Of a stretch of 64,000 nucleotides of DNA, positions 9,127 to 19,425 are shown in pieces (the first letter of the stretch is position 1; every line of letters starts with the position of its first letter). The position numbers and the translations under genes were made by a program. Source of the stretch: Sporobolomyces roseus (Eukaryota > Basidiomycota > Microbotryomycetes > Sporidiobolales > Sporidiobolaceae); the NCBI GenBank assembly GCA_016617785.1, contig JADILM010000007.1:124001-188000 (forward strand), written 5' to 3'. A model generated the notes under the pieces. It had not been told where the DNA came from and did not search any database. It worked only from the letters and a program-made list of their open reading frames with translations.

Positions 9127-12100
9127 TCACCCTTCACCTTTGACTTCATAGACTCCCAATTCATCCGCTTCTTTGTAATCTCTGACGAAAGCTTCGTTCG
9201 CTTTGATCACTACGTCGAGGTGTCGTTCCGAGAGAGGTACTGATTGAGCTAGAGCGAGTGATTGAGCAGTACGAACGATATTTTTGATGATACGACCTGC
9301 GGGTTACTGATCATCGTTAGCTAACCGAGATCGATCAAAGTGTGAAGTGAAAGAGATACAGACCATTGAAATCCTTCTTCTTCGCAAGTTTATTGACGAA
9401 ATCGGAACTCAACCAACCTTCGAACGATTTCTCCTTCTTCTTCTCCTCTCCTCCCGTTACTCCGTTCGACAACGTAGTTCCATTCACTTGCTTCTTGATG
9501 ACGTTCGAAGTGCCTTCGATACCGACTCCAGCATGTTCGAGGAAATCACACCAAATGACTCGTCGTTTGGCAGCATCGAGATTCGGATAAGTGATGGCGC
9601 TACATTCACGAATCATCGTCAGCAGCAAGAAGTAGATACTTTGAGAGTGAGAGAATAGGGGTCTCACAGGGAGAAACGAGAAAGGAAAGCTTCATCGATG
9701 TTTCGAATTCGATTCGTAGTGAGGAACAGAACGCCTGTGATTAGGCGCGATCGAATCAGCTATCGTCGAATCTGGCCAAGATCAAATCGAAAGGACTCTG
9801 CCTCACCAGAGTGATACTCGAGTAAACGAAGGAAGACCGAAACGAGAGCATTACGTTGGATATCGTGTTCGCTCGGGCTTCAAGGAAAACGTCCGCCTGT
9901 GTATCAACCGATTCGATCAGCGACAAGTACGTGTTATGCAGAGGATACAGCCAGCTCACTTCATCGATCAATAGGGTTGCTCCCCAAGTTTGAGCGATGT
10001 CGAGGATATCTCGCAGGCGTTTCTCGAGGATATCAGCCGAAACACCTGTATGTCTCGAGCGACGCAGATCAGCTGCGAGCGTCGATCATGACAGACGAGC
10101 GAGACGCACCTAGAGATCCAGCTCCGACGGTGTATAGAGGAACTCGTAGAGACTCGGCGACAGCTTCAGCGGTCAAGGTTTTACCTGAATCGATCGACGA
10201 ATCATCAGTCGACTGTCACCCACAAGATATCGAGGAGAGTGTTGAATGACTCACCTACACCAGGTTGACCATGTAACGCAATAATCAATCCTCCTCCCTT
10301 TCCCTCTACGACATCCTCCAACAATCCTTTCTTTTCCTCCTTGTCCTCTCCCAACTCTCCCACTTTGATCTCCCTCCTCTGTTCAACCCCAGGTACTGCA
10401 CTTTGTCCAACGAGACTCCTTATGAGCTCTTTATAATCCCGATCAATGACCAATCGATCCCAAGCATCATTCCTGAATTCAATCTCTCTGAATCCCAATA
10501 CACTCAATTCTCCCCATTCTCTTAGAGCGAGAGAGAAGGCGAATACCGTTGGAGGAAGGAGTACGAGGTCGGGGTGTGCGATGGTGGTTGGGGTTGAGGA
10601 CGAAGTTGGATCGGGAATAACTTTGTAAGAAGTGCTCGAGTAATCCGCTGGTCCATCATCATACCAATCATCTTCTTCGTCTTCAAAGTCACTGTGTATC
10701 GAGAATCACTTACTCAGCTCGATCAACTGTGCAGAGATGAGGAGAGTGTCTGCGACTTACAAATCTTTCCAAGCACCTCCGACAGCACGAGTAGGATTCA
10801 TCCTCTTGAAGCTCTTCGCATCTACCACAGCTCTTCCATCTGCCTGTGGCCACTTTCTTCTGCCTCATCAGCTCGGTTGTCCCTCTGAATGAGGAGAAGT
10901 AGTACGCACCCTCAATTTGATGATGGTCTTGTTCATTCCATACCCAACCTCCTGACTCAAAACTCCGTCATACTGTAAGAACCTGACCCCACTCAACGTA
11001 ACATAGACTTTTCCACGACTTGCGAGATCTTCGTAGAGTTTCGACGAGGGTTTGAGAGGTGAGAGAGGGAGGGAAGATAAGCGTCGGAGAGCTTTGAACT
11101 GAGGGAATGCGACAGAGGGCTGAGTCATTCAGAAAGGGAGAGCAAGAGACTGAAGGACAGTTATACCTTGTAGATGCGTTCGGAAGACCAACTTCGAGCG
11201 TACTGCATGATGTCAAGCGGAGATTCAGCTTACAAAGCGAGAAGTTGACGATCCGCCAATTTCGACGTACCTTTGTCCCATTCCAAGCCAAACTATATCC
11301 GGTAACCTCAAAGCAAAGGCCTTCAGTCGTATGCGTATCTGTACTTCGCCTCATTCATCAGCCACGATCAGAGAGGTAAGGTTGAAAAAGCGAGAAGCGA
11401 ATGTACAAACTGCATTTTTGACTTTGAAAGCGTACTTCTCACTACTGATCTCGTGAGTCGCTACAGCAAGAGAGTTCGGAGGGAAGATCGCCCATAGAAG
11501 CTGGTACGAGATTTGAGCGTGAGAGGAGTGAAGGTCGGTGGGTTTAGAAGAGTGAGGGAGTTGGAGTAAACGTGCGAGTTTAGCGGTACTGTGAGACTTC
11601 GGTCCCACTCAGTGGAATAAATACGCTGAGCAGAGAATAGTAGCTCACGTTGATGCGAATGATTCGTCGATATAATCAAGTAGGACTTTGACATGTTCGA
11701 TTTCTTCCTCCAATTCCTCTCGATCCTTATCCTCCTTCTTCTCATCCTTCTCTTCATCCTCTTCCTTCTCGTCTCCTCCGTCTTCCGCACTCTCACATTC
11801 TTTCTCACTTTCATCGCTTTCCTCGGATTCCTCTTTCATCGCCTCGAATTTCTTCTTCCTCGTTTCCAAGCCCTCCTTCAGTTGAGTACGAACCAAGTAG
11901 AGATCCTTCTCGTCGACGCTGGGTTCGTCCTCGTGTACTCCTTCAATCTCTTGTAACGCTTTGATGCTTCGTAAGAAATCGGTGATGTGAGACGAACGAA
12001 TCTCGAGTAACGTATAGTCCTGTGCGATCCCTCTTTCGACATCCCAGTCAGCTACAGTATGGCAGTTGAGTGGGTACGAGAGGAAGCGTACCTCTTGATC

Positions 12101-12533
12101 GTAATAGTCAGAAGATTTCGGCCAAGTTCTCTCACGGACGACAAACAAACGCCTGTGGATCAACCCTCAGCTCTAGTCTTCTCCCCTCGACACTGAGATG
12201 GAGAAGAACTACTCACTTTGACTTGCCCTCTCCCTCCTCTCCATCGTCGTCTTCGTCCTCTTGCCTCTCTTCCGAAGTTTTCCAATCTCCTTTCCCACTC
12301 GAATAGAACTCTTTCTTGACTTCATACCTCTTCCCTTCCTTATCCTCTTCTTCTTTACCCTTCTCTGAGTCCTCTGAACTGCTTGAGAAAGGAGAGAGGA
12401 GTTTCTTGAAGGGGAGCGAGCGGATTGATGAGGAAGACCCGAAGAGGAGACAGACCGAGAGGAGACTAGTGGCTGCTAGGGCGGTTACTGAAATCAATTG
12501 CGTGTGACTCAGTTGAGCCTGAGGAGGAGGCAT
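9127..12533 (-). CDS. AAA-type ATPase with N-terminal membrane anchor (DUF7025-like)
   Basis: The protein starts at 12533 (MPPPQAQLSH). A hydrophobic N-terminal helix, about residues 12-33 (ISVTALAATSLLSVCLLF), suggests membrane anchoring. An acidic linker, a DUF7025-like middle region and a C-terminal AAA module follow. The Walker A motif is GQPGVGKT, split by an intron after GVG. Then come AESLRVPLYTVGAGSLG and the Walker B LLIDE, with an intron right after the Glu, then ADVFLEARAN, QRNALVSVFLRLLEY and LTTNRIRNIDEAFLSRF (sensor and arginine-finger region). The lid contains FVNKLAKKKDFNGR. The layout matches the large fungal family of uncharacterised AAA proteins related to BCS1-like ATPases. 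The two acidic, Lys/Glu-rich stretches are long. The stop at 9127 overlaps a GTGAGT donor, so one extra 3' exon is possible. The substrate is unknown. Confidence 0.8.
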
Positions 12534-12699
12534 GACTCTTGAGGAGTGAGGAGAAGGAGAGAGAGGAGAACTCTCGGAAATTCGGGAGAATCGACGAGCG
12601 AGGGGAGTTTGAGGAATGACTAGCTAGCTTGCAGTAGAAGTATCTAGGCTATACAAGCTCGTCAGGGGGCTCATAGAGCTCGTCTGAGTGGGCGACTTG

Positions 12700-12783
12700 G
12701 AGTGGGAGAGGGGAAAAGATCGACTCGCTTTGCTCCTTCTCACACCTCACTACTCGACTCGAAGCTAGCTTGGATCAATTCGA
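12700..12783 (+). repeat. F-box family 5' flank, copy 2
   Basis: Second copy of the conserved flank (see 7180-7264), again ending directly at an ATGAC start. The intron that follows holds a short direct repeat of TCCTAGCTCCCCTCGCTC. Confidence 0.7.
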
Positions 12784-13206
12784 ATGACTACAGTAGATCT
12801 AATGAAAGATATGGTAATCCTCTCCTAGCTCCCCTCGCTCTCCTAGCTCCCCTCGCTCTCCTCGCTGGTGCTAACTCTTTCTCTCTCTCGTCAGTCAACT
12901 TTGAATCAAACGAACGCTACATCGAGAGAGAAGACTATGGAGGCAGTAGAGGATGATCAGACAGCTCACAAGGTAAGCCTCCACCATTTCGCTGACCGCT
13001 CTGAGCGTGACTCAATCCGAGTTCCCCTCCTCAGATCGATCGACTTTCCCTCCTCCCGAATGAACTCCTCGATCACATCTTCGACCTTGCATACTCTATC
13101 AGGAGTCATTCGACTGGTGTTCTATCGAAACGACTCCTTCCATTCCATATAACCGGACTTTATTTACCTCACGAAACGCGAAAGTATCAGCATGCTTATC
13201 GATAGG
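12784..13206 (+). pseudogene. Detached F-box exons of copy 2
   Basis: Exon 1 (12784-12813), exon 2 (12895-12972) and exon 3 (from 13035) keep the reading phase seen in copy 1 and encode the same F-box-like LSLLPNELLDHIFDLAY. Relative to copy 1, eight bases are missing just after GGACTTTAT (about 13162). The frame then runs into TAG at about 13204-13206, so these exons no longer join the leucine-rich frame that starts at 13192. Whether the cell still makes a short F-box peptide is unknown. Confidence 0.75.
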
Positions 13207-14385
13207 ATCAAGAACTCGCCAGATCTGAGCAAATTAGTGCTGCATCTGCTACTTTCCAAATCATCTGGCGACAAAGTCCCGACCTTCGAGACCGTCGAGA
13301 TCGATCAATTCTTCAGTCGCCTCGTTCGCCTCGAATCGCTCGACCTCGACCATGATCCCTTTGGCATGCTTGACGCTCTAGTAGCATCTATGTCTTCTTC
13401 CAAACTCCCTCGTCTTCGCCATCTTACTTCGTCGGTCTCATCCGACTTTGAACATCCGCTACTCGACTTTACCGCCTTTCCCACTCTCCAATCGATAACT
13501 GTCATCGACTACAACTCAGAAGATGGAGCGTACGATACTGCCATTATGCCACACCTTCCGCTCCTTACTCACCTCACAGTTGCAGGCTTGTACGCCGACG
13601 ACCTTTCGATCGCCTCTTTCTGTAATCTCTGCCCTTCCCTCACGCATCTCACACTAGAATGCGGCTCGCCGGCTTACTTTGACTTGCTCAACCTTCTTCC
13701 TGTCAATCTATTGAGGCTCGACCTTGAGTTTATGGGTCACAGAACCGACACTCTTTGCGAACGCCATCTCTCCCATTTTACCCATCTTCAGCATCTCGTA
13801 CTCGGCAACGGAATGTTCACCAGCACTCTGCCTTCTCATCTTTTACACCTGGATTCGTTAGAAATCCTTGAGCTTGGTAAGGGACAAATTTCGACCAAAG
13901 CAATGAGCGAACTCCTCAATAACGTTGCGATCACTCACCTCAAGCTCGATCTCGTGAATGGCAATGTCGGTTATAGGCTGAATGTGAACGACATTGGATC
14001 GGTAGAAGGGAGTCTGCCGCCAGGAGAGGGAAGAGTATTAGGTGGAGATTGGGTGGTTCCGAACTTTGATCTGCAGGGAGACGGAGACTTTGTACACGAA
14101 GGAGCTCGTGAGATGTTACGTGAAGCTGAAGAGCTAGGTGTCGAGGTTGAGGGGTCAATCATCAGAGCTATCGAAGTGATGGACGCTTATTACCTAGAAA
14201 TCGCCAACATCGCCATCTATCGTTGCTTCAGAGACAAGGCCTTCAATCACTACTCGAATGTCAAGGAACAGAATCTATACGCTCGACTTCCCCTCCTCGA
14301 CCTCGATTCTCTCGATGCGAGCAACCTCAAACTCGTCAAAATCGATTTACCCGAGGAAGGATGGTTCGCGTTGACGTTGGAATAG
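13192..14385 (+). CDS. F-box/LRR family copy 2, leucine-rich part
   Basis: This 397-residue open frame covers the whole leucine-rich region: FFSRLVRLESLDLDHDPFG, PHLPLLTHLTVAGLYADD, FCNLCPSLTHLTLEC, SHFTHLQHLVLGNGMF and HLDSLEILELGKGQIS. It ends with a charged tail (EGAREMLREAEELGVEVEGS, MDAYYLEIANIAIYRCF). Leucine-rich repeats of this kind normally form a curved protein-binding surface behind an F-box. The F-box exons lie upstream but are out of frame by an 8-bp deletion, so translation would need the internal ATG at 13192. The last 140 bp of homology to copy 1 differ only at synonymous sites. The product could be an F-box-less LRR protein or a very young pseudogene. Confidence 0.65.
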   Translation: MLIDRIKNSPDLSKLVLHLLLSKSSGDKVPTFETVEIDQFFSRLVRLESLDLDHDPFGMLDALVASMSSSKLPRLRHLTSSVSSDFEHPLLDFTAFPTLQSITVIDYNSEDGAYDTAIMPHLPLLTHLTVAGLYADDLSIASFCNLCPSLTHLTLECGSPAYFDLLNLLPVNLLRLDLEFMGHRTDTLCERHLSHFTHLQHLVLGNGMFTSTLPSHLLHLDSLEILELGKGQISTKAMSELLNNVAITHLKLDLVNGNVGYRLNVNDIGSVEGSLPPGEGRVLGGDWVVPNFDLQGDGDFVHEGAREMLREAEELGVEVEGSIIRAIEVMDAYYLEIANIAIYRCFRDKAFNHYSNVKEQNLYARLPLLDLDSLDASNLKLVKIDLPEEGWFALTLE

Positions 14386-14659
14386 TCGGAAGATTCACAG
14401 CAGTAACGTTGGGAAGGAGCAAACGGAAGGAAGCAGACGAAATAAATTGTGTACGAGTGAAGTTTTTCCGCTTGACAATGTTGATACTTTTTTTACTCTT
14501 TCTTCGGTTCAGCATCTCGTCGCTAAAGTAAACAAGTCGACCCTACGCAGAAAGTGCACCTCGAGACAAGCGTGAAATCGACCTCCTGTCGATTTTCTCA
14601 CTTCTCTCTCTCCTTTCTCACTTTCCTTCCTTTCACCACTCCGCATTACACCGTTGACT

Positions 14660-15718
14660 ATGACCACATCAAAACCCTCACCAGAAGAGATTCAAGCAGT
14701 CCTCGAATGTTTCCGTTACGGTGATTTGGAAGAAGGAGATTTTGAAGATATCAAAAAGTTTACTCAAGCGTACGGAGATGAGGTACTGAATGAACTCAAG
14801 GATGAACGAGGGAACACTGCGTTACATTTGTGTGGTGGGAATGGTCATCAAGGTAAGTGATAGCTCCTCGAGTTGGCTCGAAGAGAATCTTCATCTGGAA
14901 AAAGGTTGGACACGAGACGAAGACAACGTGAATGGATGAGACTACTACATTAGAGCTACTGAGGTGTTCGTACTACTACTGTGCCGGACGAAAGAGGGAG
15001 GGAGGCGAAACGGGGAATACGAGGAATTCGATGGGAGAGAGGAGGAGCACTACAAGAAAGACAGTCCGGTTTCGCACGCCTTCAACGTGAGAAGTCTACC
15101 AGAAAGCACACACGGAAGCGGGAGACTAGGGGCGATAGCGGGCTACGAGGAAGCGATGTTGGATATTCCGCTTTCTTCGCAACATTTCTATCTCTCGATA
15201 CCTCGAACTGATCTCTTCTCATTCCTTCATTCACAGAAATCGTTGCATGGCTATTACCGCGGCTCTCCCCTTCCACCCTTTCCATCCAAAACTCTTCCTC
15301 CTCGACCCCCCTCCACTGGATCGCTCTGAATTACCACCTCCCGATCCTCCAGCTTCTCTGTCCTCTCCTCCCCCTCGAAGCATTCTCAATCAAGAACAAA
15401 CACGACAAGACTGCAGTTCAAGAAGCAGAGGAAGCTTGTGAAGCTCTCGTCGTTCCCGAAGGTCAAGAAGATAGTGAATTGGGTAAAGAGCGAGTGAAAC
15501 GGGAGAAGGTGGTCGGTTATTTGTTGGGATGTATGGGATTAGGAGTGAGAAAACCTACGGGTGGTAACGAGGCGAAGGCAGAGGAGGAGGTCGAGACGAA
15601 GGAGGGTGAAGACGTCGTCGTGACAAGTACGGGAGCGGGAGAGAAGGAACAGGAGTTGATGAAGAAGCTGGAAGAACAAGCGGAAAGGATAAAGCTGGAA
15701 CAAGATGAGAAGAAGTAG
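14660..15718 (+). CDS. Ankyrin-repeat protein similar to Yar1
   Basis: Two exons (14660-14852 and 15237-15718) join in phase after GGNGHQ. The product of about 224 residues has an N-terminal acidic helix and two ankyrin repeats: RGNTALHLCGGNGHQEIVAW and STPLHWIALNYHLPILQLL. A third, degenerate repeat follows (NKHDKTAVQEAEEACEAL). The tail is acidic and helical (EQELMKKLEEQAERIKLEQ). Length, repeat number, the TALH and LHW positions and the charged tail all match yeast Yar1, which shields ribosomal protein Rps3 before its assembly into 40S. The assignment rests on this overall match, because ankyrin repeats alone are common. The intron is 383 nt, unusually long for this window. No F-box or membrane segment is present. 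Confidence 0.7.
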
Positions 15719-15812
15719 ACGAAACATCGTATGTGAATATCTTAGACCTTATCTCCGATTTGTGCACCCGTCAAGATCGACCTGTGAGGCAGTGAGCGAG
15801 AAGAGACGCGGT

Positions 15813-16244
15813 ACAGCAATCTTGGGAGCGAGGTAGTATCGAATGTGACCTTGTGGGAAAGGGTATTCGACGAGGAGAGGAACTGTTCGAGGGGAAGTGA
15901 GGAACGTCAACAAACGTGCACTCATGGGGCAGGACTAGAGGGGATGGACGAGAGACTCGCCTTCATTCGACATGTGCAACTATTCGAGAGTGACATGAGG
16001 TAGAGAAAGTCGATTTTGAGGGAGGGAAAGAGGAGAATTGAATCAGTTTCGTCGGTAACGATGCAAGTATCAGAACGAAAGACTCACGTGAACGCTTTCG
16101 GATAAAGGAGTACTCTTTGCAAAGTTGGAGAGATATTTGATCGAGAAAGTGAGGGAAACAGCCTATTCGAAAACGAACAAAAACGAACGAAAACGAAAAT
16201 CCGGGTCAGTCAGCGATTCTTGCGAGAGGACGGTGGAAGGATGG
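15813..16244 (-). pseudogene. Duplicated fragment of the PCNA 3' end
   Basis: These 432 bases are a close copy of 21757-22191 in the same orientation. They contain PCNA exon 8 ([20 protein letters not shown]), the 19-nt exon 9 and nearly all of exon 10 ([18 protein letters not shown]), with the introns between them. The upstream PCNA exons and the terminal Asp-Glu exon are absent, so it cannot make PCNA. Exon differences from the intact gene are all synonymous, and the intron between exons 8 and 9 is identical. Its left end abuts the 3' flank of the Yar1-like gene and its right end the promoter of the zinc-finger gene at 16515. Confidence 0.9.
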
Positions 16245-16514
16245 TGTGAGGGGCGAAGAACGAGAGCGGGTGGAGTTGGTAGCTGTGGAGCAGCGGAGCA
16301 AGAGACGCTCGACTCCTGTCTTTTGGTCTTTTACCGTCGTCCGGACTTGTCCTCGTGGATTGCTCAATTCCACGAAACGATGTGAATCGAGGAGAATCGA
16401 GGAGACCGTTTCTCCTCTATCTCTATCTCTCTCTCTCTCTGGGTGCCACCATCAGCGAATCACGACTTCTTACCGCCGTAACCCGCTAGGCTGTGAAGCC
16501 TCTCTGCTCGAAGG

Positions 16515-18043
16515 ATGCTGGTGCACCTCGGAGTGAACTACACAAACATTGACGCCAATACCAATCGGTGCGGTGAGTGCACGAATCTCATACGTGGTTC
16601 GGATGATCGCGTAAGTGAAGACTTCTGCGATCATCGTCGATATTTCGAAGACATCCTCGAATTCGCAATTAACTCACTCTTGGTCTCTTTCAACCTCTCA
16701 GAACATCCGACGACACATCGAAAATGTCCACCTCAAGCTCAAAGACAAGCATATCTACTGCCAGTATTGTGACTTTTCGTCGTTGAAAGAGGTTTGCGCT
16801 TTGCACAGAATTCTTTTTTCGCATCGATGGCTTATTTTTTCTTGAATTCAAAAGAACTTCCATACGCATCTTGAGCATCACAAACCCATCGTGGGCCGAA
16901 TTCTGTTCTGCTGTCCTGGTTGCAAGATCGCTTGGTTCACCACCATGTGAGTCTCGCAGAGTCTGCTTTTGCAAGTTTCGGATGGAGCAATGCTGATCTT
17001 GAGCAACATTTAGACGGTCCTTGAGCCGTTATCACCTCAATACAAAGGTCTGTCCTGATCCCAGCGATGGAAGCAGGGAGCCGAACCTCAATGGGCGCAA
17101 TTGGGACCGTGAGAGCCACAAGTTCATTTCGAATCCCAATGTGAGCGCGCTCACTATGGAGACACATGTGGGATACTGAGTCCGCGCTCTTTGTAGTTCC
17201 CTCAAGTCCGCCTAGGCCCCGCTCTCGACCCACCTCCTCGACCTTTGCAAAGAACGAGGTCAAACGAAGATTCGCCCTCGACGCAAATAATCGCAGACGC
17301 CCAGCGTTCGGCTGTTTCAGGTTTTTCCTCTGATAATGCTGTAGAGAATGGTGAGAGTCGCGTTGTAGAACAAGCTGAACAAGTGCGTCCCGCTGTCTCC
17401 GAAGCACATGCGATTCTAACAGCACTTTCACCTCTAGTCGCACGGCACGCTTCATCCGCAACCAGCTTTACAGCCGCCGCAGGAGGAAGCAACGACCAAG
17501 TTCAAGATTGATGCGTTTCAAAACAAGGTGAGCACAGAATTCCATTGTTCGTTCACATTCGTTTCGCGCTCATTTCGAATCTGAATGGGTCGAAGCTTCG
17601 AATTCGACGTCTCTTCGAGGAAGACATCGATCGGTACTACATCGCATTGACGAACCGTAGAACGTTCGAAGCTGAAGGCATTCTCCGCAAGATCATCGAA
17701 GAGGTGCAGAATTCGATCGCAACAGGTAAAACGTATTATCTCGATGTGAGCGGCGGTCCCTCACTCGACGCCTACCCTGCAGCGCTGAGAAAACACTTTT
17801 GTAATCGCACAGAAAATGGAACTCGAACATCAGGTCTACTACGCTTATATTCCGTTCGCCAAACGTTACTTTAGAGTCGACAAGCAAGGGAAAATTCATG
17901 AATATGCTGAGGAAGTCCGAGCGCGACGCAAGCGCAAGATAAGAGCATCTATTTCCCATCGAGTCGCTCAGATTCATGGATTGAGGAAAACGAGAAGAAT
18001 CGTCGTTTTTAGGGATCCCTTTTCGCCTTTCTCATCTGCCTAG
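16515..18043 (+). CDS. Zinc-finger family protein A
   Basis: The predicted protein of about 353 residues is assembled from eight exons. Zinc sites in order are CGEC with HIENVH across an intron, CQYCDFSSLKE with HTHLEHH, and a C2HC module, CPGCKIAWF with YHLNTKVCPDP. A Pro/Ser-rich linker follows, then a helical C-terminal domain ending KRYFRV and ASISHRVAQIHG. The exon borders match those of the paralogue at 19426 almost one to one. At about 17975-17985 one base appears to be missing: the alternative frame reads EENEKNRRF then stop, matching the paralogue's end (WERKMNRRF), while the open frame runs on to 18043. The ATG at 16515 gives an N-terminus a few residues shorter than in the paralogue. 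DNA or RNA binding is likely from the fingers, but I do not recognise the family. Confidence 0.65.
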
Positions 18044-18658
18044 AGTCTTCCCTCCCTTAGTACTCCCTCCTTCGCTATAGTCGCTTACTCTCGATTCGTC
18101 TGCTCTCTCACTTTAACCCTTGTCAATTAATTGCGTTTCAGTCTCGTTCAATCTTTCTACTCTGGTCCTCGATCGTCTCGGACCCTATCGACCGCCCGAC
18201 CATAAGCTAGCTACATCTTCGAGGTGTTAGTAGCTCCCTTAGTGGGAGGGGAGGGAAAGAGAGAAGCGGGGAGTGGGGGAGGAAAAGAGGGAGGAAGGGA
18301 GGAGAAGAGAGGAGAGGAGCTCACCTACAATGGGTCTCGCAGACAGATCTAGAGATAATGATATAGGTCTTGGGCCATCAGGAGCAGCAGCAGAAGTGGC
18401 GGACATTGGGTGGAGAGTAGGCAAAAGGGAGAGAAACGAAACAGCGAGGTTTGGTCCCTTACACTTCACTAGAATCATAAGAAAGTACTCAGGAGGCATC
18501 AAGACTACCCCACAAACACTCCCAGGCCGCTTTTGGACTCTTACAGCTCTCCCTCGCTCTTCTCTCTCCAATCTCATCAAGTCTCATCCGTCAACTTCTC
18601 GGTCTCATTCTGCTTTGTTGGATGCTCGCGAGGGTCAGCTGAGGAGACAAGAGGGGAA
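18044..18658. other. Intergenic region between zinc-finger gene A and a degenerate frame
   Basis: These 615 bases have overlapping open frames on both strands at 18240-18580, none of which I recognise. A purine-rich run (GGGAGG repeats) lies at 18240-18320. No supported gene is called. Confidence 0.35.
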
Positions 18659-19170
18659 TGGAGTCGAACATCACCAAGCTCGGCGGGGTTCTTTCGTTCT
18701 TTCGTAAGTCTCTGTTTTTCCACTGTTTTCCCCCGATTCCACTTTGTAGCGACGAGTTAAGCTGATCTTTTGCTCCTTCTGACTTCGTAGGTGCTACCGC
18801 AAGTTCCTTTCACAGAGCCAGAGACTGCTCATAAGGAATCGACGCTTCGCTTTCGTCCAAAACTTCGCTTCGATCGCTCTTCGCCCTCGCTTTCGTTCTC
18901 AGCTCTAGCTTCTCTCAACCTCAAACTGCATCCGTCGACTATGTTTAGTGTCTGCTCCTTCGTGACAGCCTCCTCTCGGTCCTCTCGGCCCTTTCGGCGA
19001 CGTCGAAGAGGAGTTCTGAAAGCAACACTTCGCTTCTCGCCAAATCGCAAAACACGGCACCGGATTCGCTCTTGCGACAGCTCAGATCGATCGCGCCTGC
19101 ATTGAGGAGTACAAGCAACGACACGCCTCTCAGAGCTGGACTGCCAGGCGAAGGATGCCGCTTGTGCTGA
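18659..19170 (+). pseudogene. Possible degenerate small coding region
   Basis: An ATG at 18659 opens MESNITKLGGVLSFF, followed by a GTAAGT donor and an acceptor at 18790. In one frame after that acceptor the reading continues to TGA at 19168-19170 with only two internal stops (TAA near 18832 and TAG near 18943). It ends with SLLRQLRSIAPALRS and AGLPGEGCRLC. Codon choice resembles real genes nearby. I do not recognise it. It may be a decayed gene, a gene with introns I have not resolved, or chance. Confidence 0.25.
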
Positions 19171-19425
19171 AAGTGGGTCCGAAAGTAAAGTGGGTCGCAT
19201 TTCTGAAAGCTTCCTTTAGCCGCTGATCTACGTCACTACGCATCGATCGTAAGCAGGGGTCTCACGTTAGATCTTGGCGCAAACGTGCTTCGAAACTTCC
19301 GAACCACGTCTCTTACCGTCACCCGCGGTCTCTTTCCTCTGAAAACTGGCTTGTGCCTCTTTCTCTCTCACTTCTGCCCCTTCTTGTCAGACTGTCAGCT
19401 ACTAACAAGTACACCAAGTTTGAGC

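Noticed and set aside
11688..11956. Ser/Phe-rich and Leu-rich plus-strand frames
   Set aside because: They are the complement of the acidic Glu/Lys codons of the AAA ATPase and have no features of their own.
18239..18580. Minus-strand frame with MPPEYFLMILV-like hydrophobic text
   Set aside because: I could not match it to any family and the plus strand is also open, so coding is not supported.
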